Shown here: positions 43,348 through 51,728 of the stretch, piece after piece
Numbering within the stretch: the stretch's first letter is position 1
Layout of the letters: every line of letters starts with the position of its first letter
Source of the DNA: Bryobacter sp.
GTDB taxonomy: Bacteria > Acidobacteriota > Terriglobia > Bryobacterales > Bryobacteraceae
Direction: 5' to 3'
Length of the DNA: 64,000 nucleotides
Assembly: GCA_022843625.1 (NCBI GenBank)
Contig: JALHNH010000006.1
Location: forward strand, 62,001-126,000
The notes under the pieces: generated by a model
Database searches by the model: none
Told to the model about the DNA's origin: nothing
What the model saw: the letters and a program-made list of their open reading frames with translations, nothing else
Made by a program: the position numbers and the translations under genes

Positions 43348-43722
43348 ACTAACAAGCCGATCCCGCAGCCGCCACTCCAGCCAGGCCAGCCACCCAACAT
43401 ACGATCCCTCACCCACCAGGTGCGCAATCCCAAACAACGAAGCCTGGCTCGAAACCAACACTGCCGCCACAACACAAAACACAGCCCAACACCCGTTCGC
43501 CACCACCAGCAACACAATCAGCCCCTTCGGCCTCTTCCGTCGCACCGCAAGCGAAAAAGAGTAAGCACCGTAAATCAGGTTCACCACTCCAAGCCCCATC
43601 ACAAACTCAACCGGCAACAAGTACAACCGGCTAAGCCACCCCGCCAGCATCAGCATCGCCACGCCCGCAATCCCCGCACCAATACAATCCACCCACAACA
43701 CGTTTTTCTGTAGCGCCATCAT
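43339..43722 (-). CDS. Small four-helix integral membrane protein
   Basis: This is a 127-residue protein with four predicted membrane segments: VDCIGAGIAGVAMLMLAGWL, LPVEFVMGLGVVNLIYGAYS, GLIVLLVVANGCWAVFCVVA and the less hydrophobic GIAHLVGEGSYVGWLAWLEW. A basic loop (VRRKRPKG) lies between helices two and three. It resembles uncharacterised small membrane proteins; no enzymatic motif is seen. It converges on the preceding protein and overlaps it by 9 bp. A functional link to the KAS III cluster is possible but is suggested by position only. Confidence 0.7.
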   Translation of the reverse strand: MMALQKNVLWVDCIGAGIAGVAMLMLAGWLSRLYLLPVEFVMGLGVVNLIYGAYSFSLAVRRKRPKGLIVLLVVANGCWAVFCVVAAVLVSSQASLFGIAHLVGEGSYVGWLAWLEWRLRDRLVSSS

Positions 43723-43762
43723 CCCGTTCGCAGTCCTCCACTACCTGCTCAAAAGAACATTA

Positions 43763-43778
43763 TCGCGTCAACACGCGA
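43763..43778. promoter_or_regulatory. Short perfect hairpin in a divergent intergenic region
   Basis: TCGCGT-CAAC-ACGCGA forms a perfect 6-bp stem with a 4-nt loop, between the small membrane protein gene and the secreted-protein gene. No U-tract follows. It could be an operator half-site pair or a chance hairpin. Confidence 0.25.
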
Positions 43779-43840
43779 CCCGTGGGATCTTCCCGCAGTC
43801 AGTCCCTTTTAGGCAGCGCGCGCTGTTGTAGCATTTGATC

Positions 43841-44491
43841 ATGCCGTCCAACAGAATCAATCTCCACCACCTAATGCCCTCCGCAATGGGAGCCCTACTG
43901 TTGGCGGCCGCCCTCCAGCAGCCCCTCCCCGCAGCAGACCTCTCGAAATTCAAGCGCATCGAGCCACAGTACATAGCAGCGCTCGCTGACCCCAAGGCCA
44001 CCTCCGGCAACAACGCCCAATCCTGGGGCCTCTGGGCTCTCGACCCCGGCCCCCGCGGCACCACCCTCGACCGCTACGATCAATTGAAGACCACCGGCGT
44101 CGCAGCCTCAGGCTGGAAGTTCGACCCCGCCGACTGGTGGCTCGAAGAGCACGGCTTGATCATGGAGCAGCCAACCTTTCCCCTCGCCCCCGGCAAATAC
44201 GTCGTCACCGGAGACCGCAAGATCACCACCGTCCTCACAATTCACCCAAAGGACAAAGAAGGCAATCAACGCTGGGAACTCGCCGACGGCGCAAACCTCT
44301 ACGACGTCACCCATCTCGGATGCCGAGCCGCACGCTACAAACCAGCATCAGCCAACAACTCCTGCTCACCCGCAAATGTCCGCTTGACAGGAATTCCAGT
44401 GAGGCCAGGAGTAGCCATGCCCGTCGTCAACGGCTGCCGTCAGCAGGACTACGCAGTCCTCATCATCATTGGATTGCCAGCCACTAACTGA
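43841..44491 (+). CDS. Exported protein of unknown function
   Basis: This is a 216-residue protein starting at ATG 43841 (a TTG at 43835 is also in frame). A hydrophobic leader (LMPSAMGALLLAAALQQPLP) ends near AAD, giving a periplasmic protein. The mature domain, about 190 residues, has recognisable internal blocks (NNAQSWGLWALDPGPRG, DPADWWLEEHGLIMEQPTFP, LAPGKYVVTGDRKITTVLTI, DGANLYDVTHLGCRAARYKP). Three later cysteines suggest disulfides. I have seen similar proteins annotated only as hypothetical. It stands alone and converges on the M1 peptidase gene with 20 bp between stops. Confidence 0.7.
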   Translation: MPSNRINLHHLMPSAMGALLLAAALQQPLPAADLSKFKRIEPQYIAALADPKATSGNNAQSWGLWALDPGPRGTTLDRYDQLKTTGVAASGWKFDPADWWLEEHGLIMEQPTFPLAPGKYVVTGDRKITTVLTIHPKDKEGNQRWELADGANLYDVTHLGCRAARYKPASANNSCSPANVRLTGIPVRPGVAMPVVNGCRQQDYAVLIIIGLPATN

Positions 44492-44511
44492 GTGGCCGCA
44501 GTAGAAGCTAT

Positions 44512-47500
44512 CTATCCGATAGTCACCTTCTTCATGTTGTCGCTAGGCACACGGTCGATTAACAAACGAAGCGGGTCCACTCCAGCCTTCTCAGGCTCTT
44601 CGTCGACAACAAACTTGTATTGAGATTTACCAGATTTCATCTGAATCTTTTCCCGGTGCAGCACCTTGCCGTAGCGCTCGTTCTTTCCGGGTTTGGCAAA
44701 AGCCCCAATCTCAATAAAGTCATTCAACGGAGCCTCGGTCTCCACGCCCTTATCGCTGGCGTAGAACTTTCTGGTTTCGATATCAATCGTCACCTCATAT
44801 TTGCCATCCGGGCGCTTGGTTGCCTTAGCTTCCATGGTGCGGTTGCCAAAGAGAGTGATCTCTTCAAACAAATCGCGGATCAGATATCGCAAATTTTCGG
44901 GAGTTTCCTCACGGAAGGCATCTACCAACACATGTGCCGTCGGATAAGGTGGCTGAGCGTAGGCAAAACGAGCGATAACTTTACGAAGAGCCCGGTTTAC
45001 AGCCTCTTCACCGATCATTTCCTTGAGGTAGTAAATCACAGCGCTGGCCTTGCGGTAATGGATGTAGCCCTGCTGAGCCTCAACACGGATCAAGGGTTGT
45101 TCTTTAAGCAACTCGCGGCCACGCGCGCTGAGATAACGGTCTACCTCATACTCCATAAACTTCCTCATCGTGTTGCGGCCATACTGATGTTCCATCACCA
45201 TCAACGCTGAATATTGAGCCAGCATTTCGCTCAGTGCGGTAGCGCCCTGCATATTTGCCCCAACCACCTGATGAGCCCACCACTGGTGGCCCATCTCATG
45301 GGCCACGACATAGTTCACCATGTCGATGTCGTCGGGCTTATCGAGCTTGGCGACAAAGCCGATGGATTCGGAATACGGCATCGTCCCGGGGAAGGCCTGC
45401 GCAAAGCTGGCAACTCTGGGGAACTCGATAATTCGGGTCTGCTTATGCATGTACGGGCCAAAATTCTTTGTGTAGTAATCGATGCTGCGCTCCATGGCCG
45501 ACATCATCTTCGGTACGTTCCAGGTATGTTCCGGATGATAGTAAACCTCCATCTGGATGCCGTTCATCGTTTTGCGCTCCACCTGGTAGCGGGCGCTCAT
45601 AAAGCTGTAGAAATTCAGCGAGTCTTTGTCCAGCTTGTAATGGAAGTAGCGTCTTCCGCCTTCGGTCCACTCGCGCACCAGTGATCCAGGGGCAATCGCG
45701 ATTTGATCGGGCGAAGTGCTAACGACACTCTCCACGCTCACCCAATCAGAGTTGTTGCTGATGTAGGTGTTCATGCAATTGGCGGTGCAGTCACGCTCGA
45801 GCTTCGGCATCAGATCCTTCTCGGGCAGACCGCGCTTCTTGCGCTCATTGCGATCATCAAGTTCGCCGTCTGGCTGATAGCCGATCTGCGGCACAATTCC
45901 GCTGTTGAAGAAGGTGCCGTTCTGTACAATCTGCATCACTCGGACTTCATCTTCAATGCCCTTTGGCTCGCGCTTGACGGTGTACTTCATGTGGCGCTTT
46001 TCGCCCGGCTGCATGGGCGCATTGAGCTTGTAGATGCGGTAGGAAAGCCGCTTGTCATCCAAGCTCAGCTTTGCACCTTCAAGATCAACAACCGTCTCGA
46101 AATCACGATCGACAACGATATGAATCTCAGGGATCGCTTTGGCAGTTTTGTTCTCGATCACCTGATCGCCGCGAAGCACAAGACCACGCTTCTCGGGATA
46201 GATGTCGATGTCGTAGCGCACACTTTGTACGCGAGGCTGCGCGAGGCCCTGATACTTCTTGTAGGTCTTCTCGTACTCAGCCCGCATGTTGAGACCAGTC
46301 TTCGGGCCAACAACCATGTTGAGCACTTGGGTGTTGTAGTAGATCCAGCCGGCAATCACCACAAAGCATCCTGCGATAGCGATTGCCGGTGTAGTGAGGC
46401 GCTTGCGAACTGCCTCTTTGCCACGCGGCCACCAGGCAACGGTAAGGGCTGCAAGGAGCAAGCAAAAGACACCCCAATAGGCGGTGAACCACCACCAGCC
46501 TTCAAGGTAGGGCGCCATCCCGTAGAGATCGGAATAGGTGTAAGAAGGACGCGACCCAAAGCGCACCATGCGAGTGCCGACATCAAGAGGCCGCCAGATG
46601 AAGCCCTGGGCCACCACAAAGATGATGAAGGCAAAATAGCCAACGTATTTATTCGGGCACAAGACGTGCACAAAAAAAGCCAGCACAGTGATCAGAACAA
46701 ACCAGGAGAAGTCATAGACAAAGAGCTCGCTGAGATAAAGATCGATCTGGTAGCGGTGGTAGCCGAGCCAGGCTTGTGTCGCGATGCCAGTGGCCATCAT
46801 GAGCGCCTGCATTACCGCCATGATTCCAAGCAAAGCACCAATTTTTGCTGCGTAGCGTGTCCAGGTTACTGAAGGAGTAACATCCTCGATTTCGTCCATG
46901 CGGGCATCCCGCTCGCGCCACACCAGCAAACCAGCGTAGTAGGTAATCATCGAGAGCGAGAAGGCGTAGAGCGAGCCCTGAATCACTTCAACGATGAAGT
47001 AAGTTACCGGGTGCGTCGAGTTGCCGTAACCTTCTTTGGCAGAAAAGATAATCGATGGAACCGTATTGAGCAGCGCGGCAGTGAGCAAAACGATAAACGA
47101 TGTGGTCTTGATCAGGCCAAAGAACTCAAAGCGGAAGAGGCCGGCCAACTGCTGCCAGGCGCTTTGGTTTCCCGGCCGGTAGTTTACGTTGGGCATCGCG
47201 ATGTCGATGCGCTGCTCCTTGGTTTCGGCTGCTGCCGTGCCTTTTTTGTTGCGTTCGGCAAAGCTGAAACGGTAGTAAGTAAAGGCAAGAATGGCCGAAC
47301 CCACACCAAGCCATAAGAGCCTGTTCCACAACATCAGACCCTCCCACCACAGCACCTTTGTGTTGCGCTCACTCACCGTCCAGTACTTTGTCATGAAGGT
47401 GTAGGGCCGGATACCAAAGGGATCGAGCATGGCCGACAGGGTCTCGTTATCGATGTCTTCAGTAAAGACGTCAGATACGGCATAGGCAACCAGCAGGACG

Positions 47501-48048
47501 AGCATGCCCAGGAAGGAAGTCATCGTGCTCCGGGTTAACGAAGCGATGCAGAAGACGATGGCAGCAACGAAGAATGTATTGGGAATCGCGAAGGTGAAGA
47601 TCGAGGCAATATGGGCTTCCCAGGAGATCGAGCGCCAGCGCTCGGCATCAATCCAGGGCATATAGGCAGCCAGAATAACACCGGCAGAAACACCCGTCAT
47701 CGGAATTACAGAGATGAGCGCAGAGCCGGTGAAACGGCCCATCAGGAAGGGGAACTTCTTGAGTGGCGTGGTGAAAACCATCTGGTGGGTGTTGTATTGA
47801 AAGTCGCGCGCGGCGGCCGAGTTTACAAACGCGGTAGCCATCAGCATCGTAAAGATGCCGATCAGCCCGTAGAAGGTTTGAATCACAAATGGGGCATTGC
47901 GATAAGTATTCGAGACTGCGGCACCGACGACGATCTGATCGCTGCTGCTCGCCCCAAAGATCATGGCCCCGATGACAAGGAAGAAGATCCACACCATCAT
48001 GCTGCGGAGCCAGTAACGGATTTCAAAGGCCAAAAGATTGCTAAACAT
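44512..48048 (-). CDS. ABC-2 permease fused to an M1-family zinc aminopeptidase
   Basis: This is a 1178-residue membrane protein. Residues 1-590 contain two blocks of about six helices each (MFSNLLAFEIRYWLRSMMVW at the start) of the ABC-2 permease type. The remaining periplasmic part is an M1 gluzincin peptidase: zinc site HEMGHQWWAH near residue 912, followed 18 residues later by the glutamate in TALSEMLAQYSALMVME. The second half begins with the M1 N-terminal beta-domain (SVRYDIDIYPEKRGLVLRGD). The partner ATPase gene is 9 bp upstream. An AGGAG ribosome site sits 6 nt before the ATG. The complex might export a peptide and trim it, or sense it; this is inference. Confidence 0.93.
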   Translation of the reverse strand: MFSNLLAFEIRYWLRSMMVWIFFLVIGAMIFGASSSDQIVVGAAVSNTYRNAPFVIQTFYGLIGIFTMLMATAFVNSAAARDFQYNTHQMVFTTPLKKFPFLMGRFTGSALISVIPMTGVSAGVILAAYMPWIDAERWRSISWEAHIASIFTFAIPNTFFVAAIVFCIASLTRSTMTSFLGMLVLLVAYAVSDVFTEDIDNETLSAMLDPFGIRPYTFMTKYWTVSERNTKVLWWEGLMLWNRLLWLGVGSAILAFTYYRFSFAERNKKGTAAAETKEQRIDIAMPNVNYRPGNQSAWQQLAGLFRFEFFGLIKTTSFIVLLTAALLNTVPSIIFSAKEGYGNSTHPVTYFIVEVIQGSLYAFSLSMITYYAGLLVWRERDARMDEIEDVTPSVTWTRYAAKIGALLGIMAVMQALMMATGIATQAWLGYHRYQIDLYLSELFVYDFSWFVLITVLAFFVHVLCPNKYVGYFAFIIFVVAQGFIWRPLDVGTRMVRFGSRPSYTYSDLYGMAPYLEGWWWFTAYWGVFCLLLAALTVAWWPRGKEAVRKRLTTPAIAIAGCFVVIAGWIYYNTQVLNMVVGPKTGLNMRAEYEKTYKKYQGLAQPRVQSVRYDIDIYPEKRGLVLRGDQVIENKTAKAIPEIHIVVDRDFETVVDLEGAKLSLDDKRLSYRIYKLNAPMQPGEKRHMKYTVKREPKGIEDEVRVMQIVQNGTFFNSGIVPQIGYQPDGELDDRNERKKRGLPEKDLMPKLERDCTANCMNTYISNNSDWVSVESVVSTSPDQIAIAPGSLVREWTEGGRRYFHYKLDKDSLNFYSFMSARYQVERKTMNGIQMEVYYHPEHTWNVPKMMSAMERSIDYYTKNFGPYMHKQTRIIEFPRVASFAQAFPGTMPYSESIGFVAKLDKPDDIDMVNYVVAHEMGHQWWAHQVVGANMQGATALSEMLAQYSALMVMEHQYGRNTMRKFMEYEVDRYLSARGRELLKEQPLIRVEAQQGYIHYRKASAVIYYLKEMIGEEAVNRALRKVIARFAYAQPPYPTAHVLVDAFREETPENLRYLIRDLFEEITLFGNRTMEAKATKRPDGKYEVTIDIETRKFYASDKGVETEAPLNDFIEIGAFAKPGKNERYGKVLHREKIQMKSGKSQYKFVVDEEPEKAGVDPLRLLIDRVPSDNMKKVTIG

Positions 48049-48057
48049 ATCGGGCTC

Positions 48058-48930
48058 CTAGCTGATCTCGTTGATCTTGGAAAAGAAGACGTCTTCAAGG
48101 CCGGGTTGCGCCAGGGCAAATCCGTCATCAAGAGCAGTCTCGCTGTAGACATGAATCAAAGGCCGGCCGGCCACCATCTTGTTCGAGATCACCTTATATT
48201 GGGCTTCGTAATCCTTCAGCTCTGACATGGCAATCTTGCGGCTGTAGATCTTACCGGCGAGCGATTCCACTGCGGCATCCGGCCCTCCTTCATAGAGCAC
48301 CTTGCCCTTATGAATGATTGCCATTTTGCTGCAGAGCTCCAGAACGTCTTCAACAATGTGGGTAGACAGGATCACGATGACGCTCTCACCAACCTCTGCG
48401 AGTAGGTTGTAGAAGCGATTGCGCTCGCCAGGGTCAAGACCGGCGGTAGGCTCATCGACGATCAGTAACTTGGGGTTGCCAATCAGCGCTTGTGCAATGC
48501 CGAAGCGCTGGCGCATTCCTCCTGAAAAACTCGACAGGGCCTTCTTGCGGTGCTCAAAGAGATTCACCTTCTGAAGCATCGCCTCCACCAGCGTCTTGCG
48601 TTCTCCGCCGCTGGTGACACCTTTCAGGAGGGCCAAGTGATCCAGCATGTCGAAAGCCGAGATCCTCGGATAGACGCCAAAATCCTGCGGCAGATAGCCA
48701 AGCCGCTGGCGTACTGCATCCCGGTCTTTCAGGACATCGATGTCCCCAAGCATCACAGAACCGGAATCTGCCTCCTGCAAGGTTGCGATGGTACGCATCA
48801 ACGTCGATTTGCCAGCACCGTTTTGGCCAAGCAGACCGTACATTCCTTGCGGCACTGAAAGGCTGACATCGTCGAGTGCCTTGACGCCGTTGGCGTAGGT
48901 TTTAGAGAGATTAGAGATTCGCAGTTCCAT
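48058..48930 (-). CDS. ABC transporter ATP-binding protein
   Basis: This is a 290-residue ATPase that would power the permease/peptidase fusion encoded 9 bp downstream. It has Walker A GQNGAGKSTL, the signature SFSGGMRQRFGIAQAL, Walker B LLIVDEPTAGLDP and the H-loop VILSTHIVEDV. The C-terminal 70 residues (after about 215) are the small accessory domain usual in DrrA/CcmA-like ATPases. Its start overlaps the end of the upstream Gfo/Idh/MocA oxidoreductase gene by 20 bp, so the three genes may form one unit. Confidence 0.95.
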   Translation of the reverse strand: MELRISNLSKTYANGVKALDDVSLSVPQGMYGLLGQNGAGKSTLMRTIATLQEADSGSVMLGDIDVLKDRDAVRQRLGYLPQDFGVYPRISAFDMLDHLALLKGVTSGGERKTLVEAMLQKVNLFEHRKKALSSFSGGMRQRFGIAQALIGNPKLLIVDEPTAGLDPGERNRFYNLLAEVGESVIVILSTHIVEDVLELCSKMAIIHKGKVLYEGGPDAAVESLAGKIYSRKIAMSELKDYEAQYKVISNKMVAGRPLIHVYSETALDDGFALAQPGLEDVFFSKINEIS

Positions 48931-49888
48931 GACTTCCCCTGAATACGGATTCGATTGCCAGCATGTTCCCTAAAGCATCCTCAATGGAAACAGGAACCGC
49001 CGTATTGTCCAAAATTGCCCGGCTGAAGAGATCCCCCTGGATCGTGTATTGGTCGCAGACCGGAAATTCTTCCACCACACCACCCGGCTCCACGAAGATC
49101 CGGGTTGGCTTGTCGGGCGGGGCGTTGAAGGGGATTTCGATTTCCACTCGACCCTTGGTTCCAAAGATGATGACGCGCTGATAGGGGTTCAACTGGGTTG
49201 AGCAGGAAAAAACACACTGCCCCTGTGGATAATCGAGAATCGCACTCGTTAACCTGTCGGTACCAAAGGCGGGGTCGCGATCTATACTCGACACAATGCG
49301 GGTGGGCTCGCCGCCAAAGATCATCCGGGAAAGCGTCACCGGGTAGCAGCCGATATCCATCAATGCTCCGCCGCCCATCTCAGCGTTGTTGCGGATATTG
49401 GCCGGGTCGACGTTGAAGTAACTGAAAACACAGGTCATCAGGCGGAGATCGCCAATTGCGCCAGAGACTACAATCTCCTTTGCGCGCAACCATTGCGGGT
49501 GCGTCTTTGCCATGAAAGCTTCGCCAATTTTGACGCCATACTTGTCGCGCGCCGCGATGAGGTCTTGAGCCTCGGCCGAGGTGAGCCCAATCGGTTTCTC
49601 ACAAAGAACATGCTTGCCTGCGGCAGCGGCCCGGATCGACCATGGCACGTGCAGGTCATTCGGTAAAGGATTGTAGATGGCATCCACATTCGGATCGGCC
49701 AGCAGGGCTTCGTAAGTGGAGTGCAGGGTGGCGATTCCCAGGGCATCGCAAACCGGCTTTGCTTTCTCCACATTGCGGGAAGCCATGGCCACAACCTCGC
49801 AATAGCTTCCGCGTTGCATCGCCGGGATCACCTTCTCCCTCGCGATCTTCGCGTTACCCAAAACTCCCCAACGGATCTTATTTGCCAT
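48911..49888 (-). CDS. Gfo/Idh/MocA-family oxidoreductase
   Basis: This is a 325-residue NAD(P)-dependent sugar or polyol oxidoreductase. The N-terminal Rossmann domain has IRWGVLGNAKIAREKVIPAM and VDAIYNPLPNDLHVPWSIRA, with the catalytic-loop GKHVLCEKPIGLTSAEAQDL and its conserved EKP. The C-terminal GFO_IDH_MocA_C domain includes GGGALMDIGCYPVTLSRMIF. The start is ATG 49888, 6 nt after a perfect AGGAGG (49900-49895 on the minus strand), rather than the in-frame GTG just upstream. It begins only 24 bp from the divergent aat start and its 3' end overlaps the ABC ATPase gene. Confidence 0.93.
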   Translation of the reverse strand: MANKIRWGVLGNAKIAREKVIPAMQRGSYCEVVAMASRNVEKAKPVCDALGIATLHSTYEALLADPNVDAIYNPLPNDLHVPWSIRAAAAGKHVLCEKPIGLTSAEAQDLIAARDKYGVKIGEAFMAKTHPQWLRAKEIVVSGAIGDLRLMTCVFSYFNVDPANIRNNAEMGGGALMDIGCYPVTLSRMIFGGEPTRIVSSIDRDPAFGTDRLTSAILDYPQGQCVFSCSTQLNPYQRVIIFGTKGRVEIEIPFNAPPDKPTRIFVEPGGVVEEFPVCDQYTIQGDLFSRAILDNTAVPVSIEDALGNMLAIESVFRGSHGTANL

Positions 49889-49912
49889 CACAAACCTCCT
49901 AGACTAAATTCA

Positions 49913-50521
49913 GTGGACGTAATTCGCGTAACGGAACATCTCGATCCGGGCGAGGTTCTTGCAGGTTATCGCAAAGGGATCTTTCCCATGGGCTACATGG
50001 ATGCACCGGTTTATTCCTGGCACTTGCCGGAGAAGCGTGGCATTCTGCCCCTTGAAGACTTTCATGCCTCCAGCAGCCTCACTCGAACGCTCAAGCAGAA
50101 ACGCTTCACCGTAACTTTTGATACTGCTTTTGAGGCTGTGATGCGGGCCTGTGCCAGCCGCGGTGAAGAAGATCCGGATTCGACCTGGATCACGGAGCGT
50201 TTTGTAGAAGTCTATTCGCAACTCCATCGCGAGGGCCATGCTCATTCAGTGGAAGTCTGGATTGACGGTAAACTTTCCGGCGGAACATATGGCATCCATC
50301 TTGGCGGCGCTTTCTTCGCCGAGTCGAAATTTCATACTGTCCGCGATATGTCGAAAGTCGCTCTTGCCAGCCTGGTTGCCCGGCTCCGCGAGAAAGACTT
50401 TCAACTTCTTGACGTTCAATATTGGACACCCCATCTCGATCAGTTCGGCGTTGCTGAAGTGGATCGTAACGAATACTATTGGAAGCTGCGTGAGGCATTG
50501 AAACTAGACCGGAGCTTCTGA
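49913..50521 (+). CDS. aat: Leucyl/phenylalanyl-tRNA-protein transferase
   Basis: Aat attaches Leu or Phe from tRNA to proteins with N-terminal Arg or Lys, marking them for ClpAP degradation (N-degron pathway). The 202-residue protein has the family core: YRKGIFPMGYM, WHLPEKRGILPLEDFHAS, GHAHSVEVWIDGKLSGGTYG and GGAFFAESKFHTVRDMSKVA. The start is GTG at 49913, giving the family-like N-terminus; no strong Shine-Dalgarno precedes it. It is 24 bp from the divergent oxidoreductase start. The TGA stop overlaps the next ATG by one base (TGATG). A truncated second copy of its 3' third lies at 51519-51728. Confidence 0.95.
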   Translation: MDVIRVTEHLDPGEVLAGYRKGIFPMGYMDAPVYSWHLPEKRGILPLEDFHASSSLTRTLKQKRFTVTFDTAFEAVMRACASRGEEDPDSTWITERFVEVYSQLHREGHAHSVEVWIDGKLSGGTYGIHLGGAFFAESKFHTVRDMSKVALASLVARLREKDFQLLDVQYWTPHLDQFGVAEVDRNEYYWKLREALKLDRSF

Positions 50522-51483
50522 TGAAACAACTTTTTGGGGTGGCGCTGCTCTTGTTCGCTACACTCAGTCTCTGGAACAGCATCGCTGATTTCTGGGCTGC
50601 ATATCGTACTCGGGTAATCCCGGCAACGGTGCTGGCCAGTAAGCTAAGGATTGACTGGGGCCGCGCCGATTCAGAATCCCAGGAAACACCTCTATACACA
50701 CTCAGCGTTGACCTAAAATCGGATGACGGCTCAGCTAGAACCTTTAGTTGGGAGGGTGATCCCGGGGCTGCCGTTTATCCTGAAGAGGCTCTGGATGAAT
50801 TGAAGGCCTGGGGAACGGGTACAAAGCACAACATTGGCGTGCTTCGCGGAAACGCAAAAGAGATCCGGATCAACCAGATGGAATCGAACCCGGAAATCGG
50901 TAAAGGTGTAGCCTGGCTCTTTGGGTTCTTCGTCGCCGGAATCACTGGCATAGCAAGTCTTTCCGCTGCCAATTTTCAATTGAGCGCTCACCCCCGCCTG
51001 GCCTTCCTTAAAGGTTTTGGCGTTTGGACAGTCTTTCTTGCGTTCGGATTGATGCCGCTTCTAGGATCATTTGCCTTCGCTTGGGGCATGAGTGAAAAGA
51101 TCGCTACTTGGAAGCCTGTCATTGCGCGCAAGGTTGGTGAATCGGCGGCATTCGATACATCAAAGTCGGTGCCAAACGTAGAAGTTACGCTTATTGCAAT
51201 GAAGCAGTTGACTGAGCATCCCTATGACCGGATTGAATTTGACTGGAATGGCCAAAAATTACATGGCGGAATAGGCTCCTGGCAGGGAATTTACGATCAT
51301 GGGACCCTCACCACAGGTAACGAGTATCGCTTTCTCATCTCGCCCAGGGACCGATGGGAAATTGCCCAAAAACTGAGTTGGGGTGAGGACTTTGGTGTGC
51401 CCTTTGGGCTTCTCCTTTTTTTTGGCCTCGCCTTTACTGGAGCAGCTTTCGGAGTGAGAAGGATGGAGCGCAGATTCCATTAG
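50521..51483 (+). CDS. DUF3592-like membrane protein, copy 1
   Basis: This is a 320-residue membrane protein with three main hydrophobic segments: QLFGVALLLFATLSLW, VAWLFGFFVAGITGIASLSA and TVFLAFGLMPLLGSFAFAWG, plus a C-terminal GVPFGLLLFFGLAFTGAAFG. Two similar extracytoplasmic beta domains start with RVIPATVLASKLRIDW and TWKPVIARKVGESAAF. The pattern and the phrase HNIGVLRGNAKEIRI fit DUF3592 proteins, whose function is unknown. It is coupled to aat by a one-base overlap (TGATG). A paralogue follows 241 bp later. Confidence 0.65.
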   Translation: MKQLFGVALLLFATLSLWNSIADFWAAYRTRVIPATVLASKLRIDWGRADSESQETPLYTLSVDLKSDDGSARTFSWEGDPGAAVYPEEALDELKAWGTGTKHNIGVLRGNAKEIRINQMESNPEIGKGVAWLFGFFVAGITGIASLSAANFQLSAHPRLAFLKGFGVWTVFLAFGLMPLLGSFAFAWGMSEKIATWKPVIARKVGESAAFDTSKSVPNVEVTLIAMKQLTEHPYDRIEFDWNGQKLHGGIGSWQGIYDHGTLTTGNEYRFLISPRDRWEIAQKLSWGEDFGVPFGLLLFFGLAFTGAAFGVRRMERRFH

Positions 51484-51518
51484 AAAGGCTAACGGAAGTA
51501 AGTCTTGACACAGTTCAC

Positions 51519-51728
51519 TTTGCCGAATCGAAGTTTCATGGAGTACGCGATTTGTCAAAAGTCGCTCTAGCTAGTCTGGTTGAGAGTCTTCGCGAGAAAG
51601 ACTTTCAACTGTTGGACGTTCAAAACTGGACACCTCATCTCGATCAGTTTGGAGTTGCCGAAGTGGATCGTAACGAATATTATTGGAGGCTACGCGAAGC
51701 ATTAAAGCTGGATCGGAGCTTTTCATGA
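51519..51728 (+). pseudogene. aat: Truncated duplicate of the aat 3' end
   Basis: This 210-bp segment encodes FAESKFHGVRDLSKVALASL through LREALKLDRSFS and a TGA, in one open frame. It corresponds to the last third of aat, but the first two thirds are missing and no start codon is present. Most differences from the parent are synonymous (for example ttc to ttt, gct to gcc, ctt to ctg), with a few amino-acid changes (MSKVA to LSKVA, VARLRE to VESLRE, DVQYW to DVQNW). The segment stops in ATGA, coupled to the second DUF3592 gene. It arose from a tandem duplication of aat-3'/DUF3592. Confidence 0.92.

Noticed and set aside
49224..49232. TGTGGATAA, a perfect consensus DnaA box on the minus strand
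   Set aside because: It is single, lies inside the Gfo/Idh/MocA gene, and one 9-mer match is expected about every second 64-kb window by chance. No cluster of boxes or AT-rich unwinding element is nearby.
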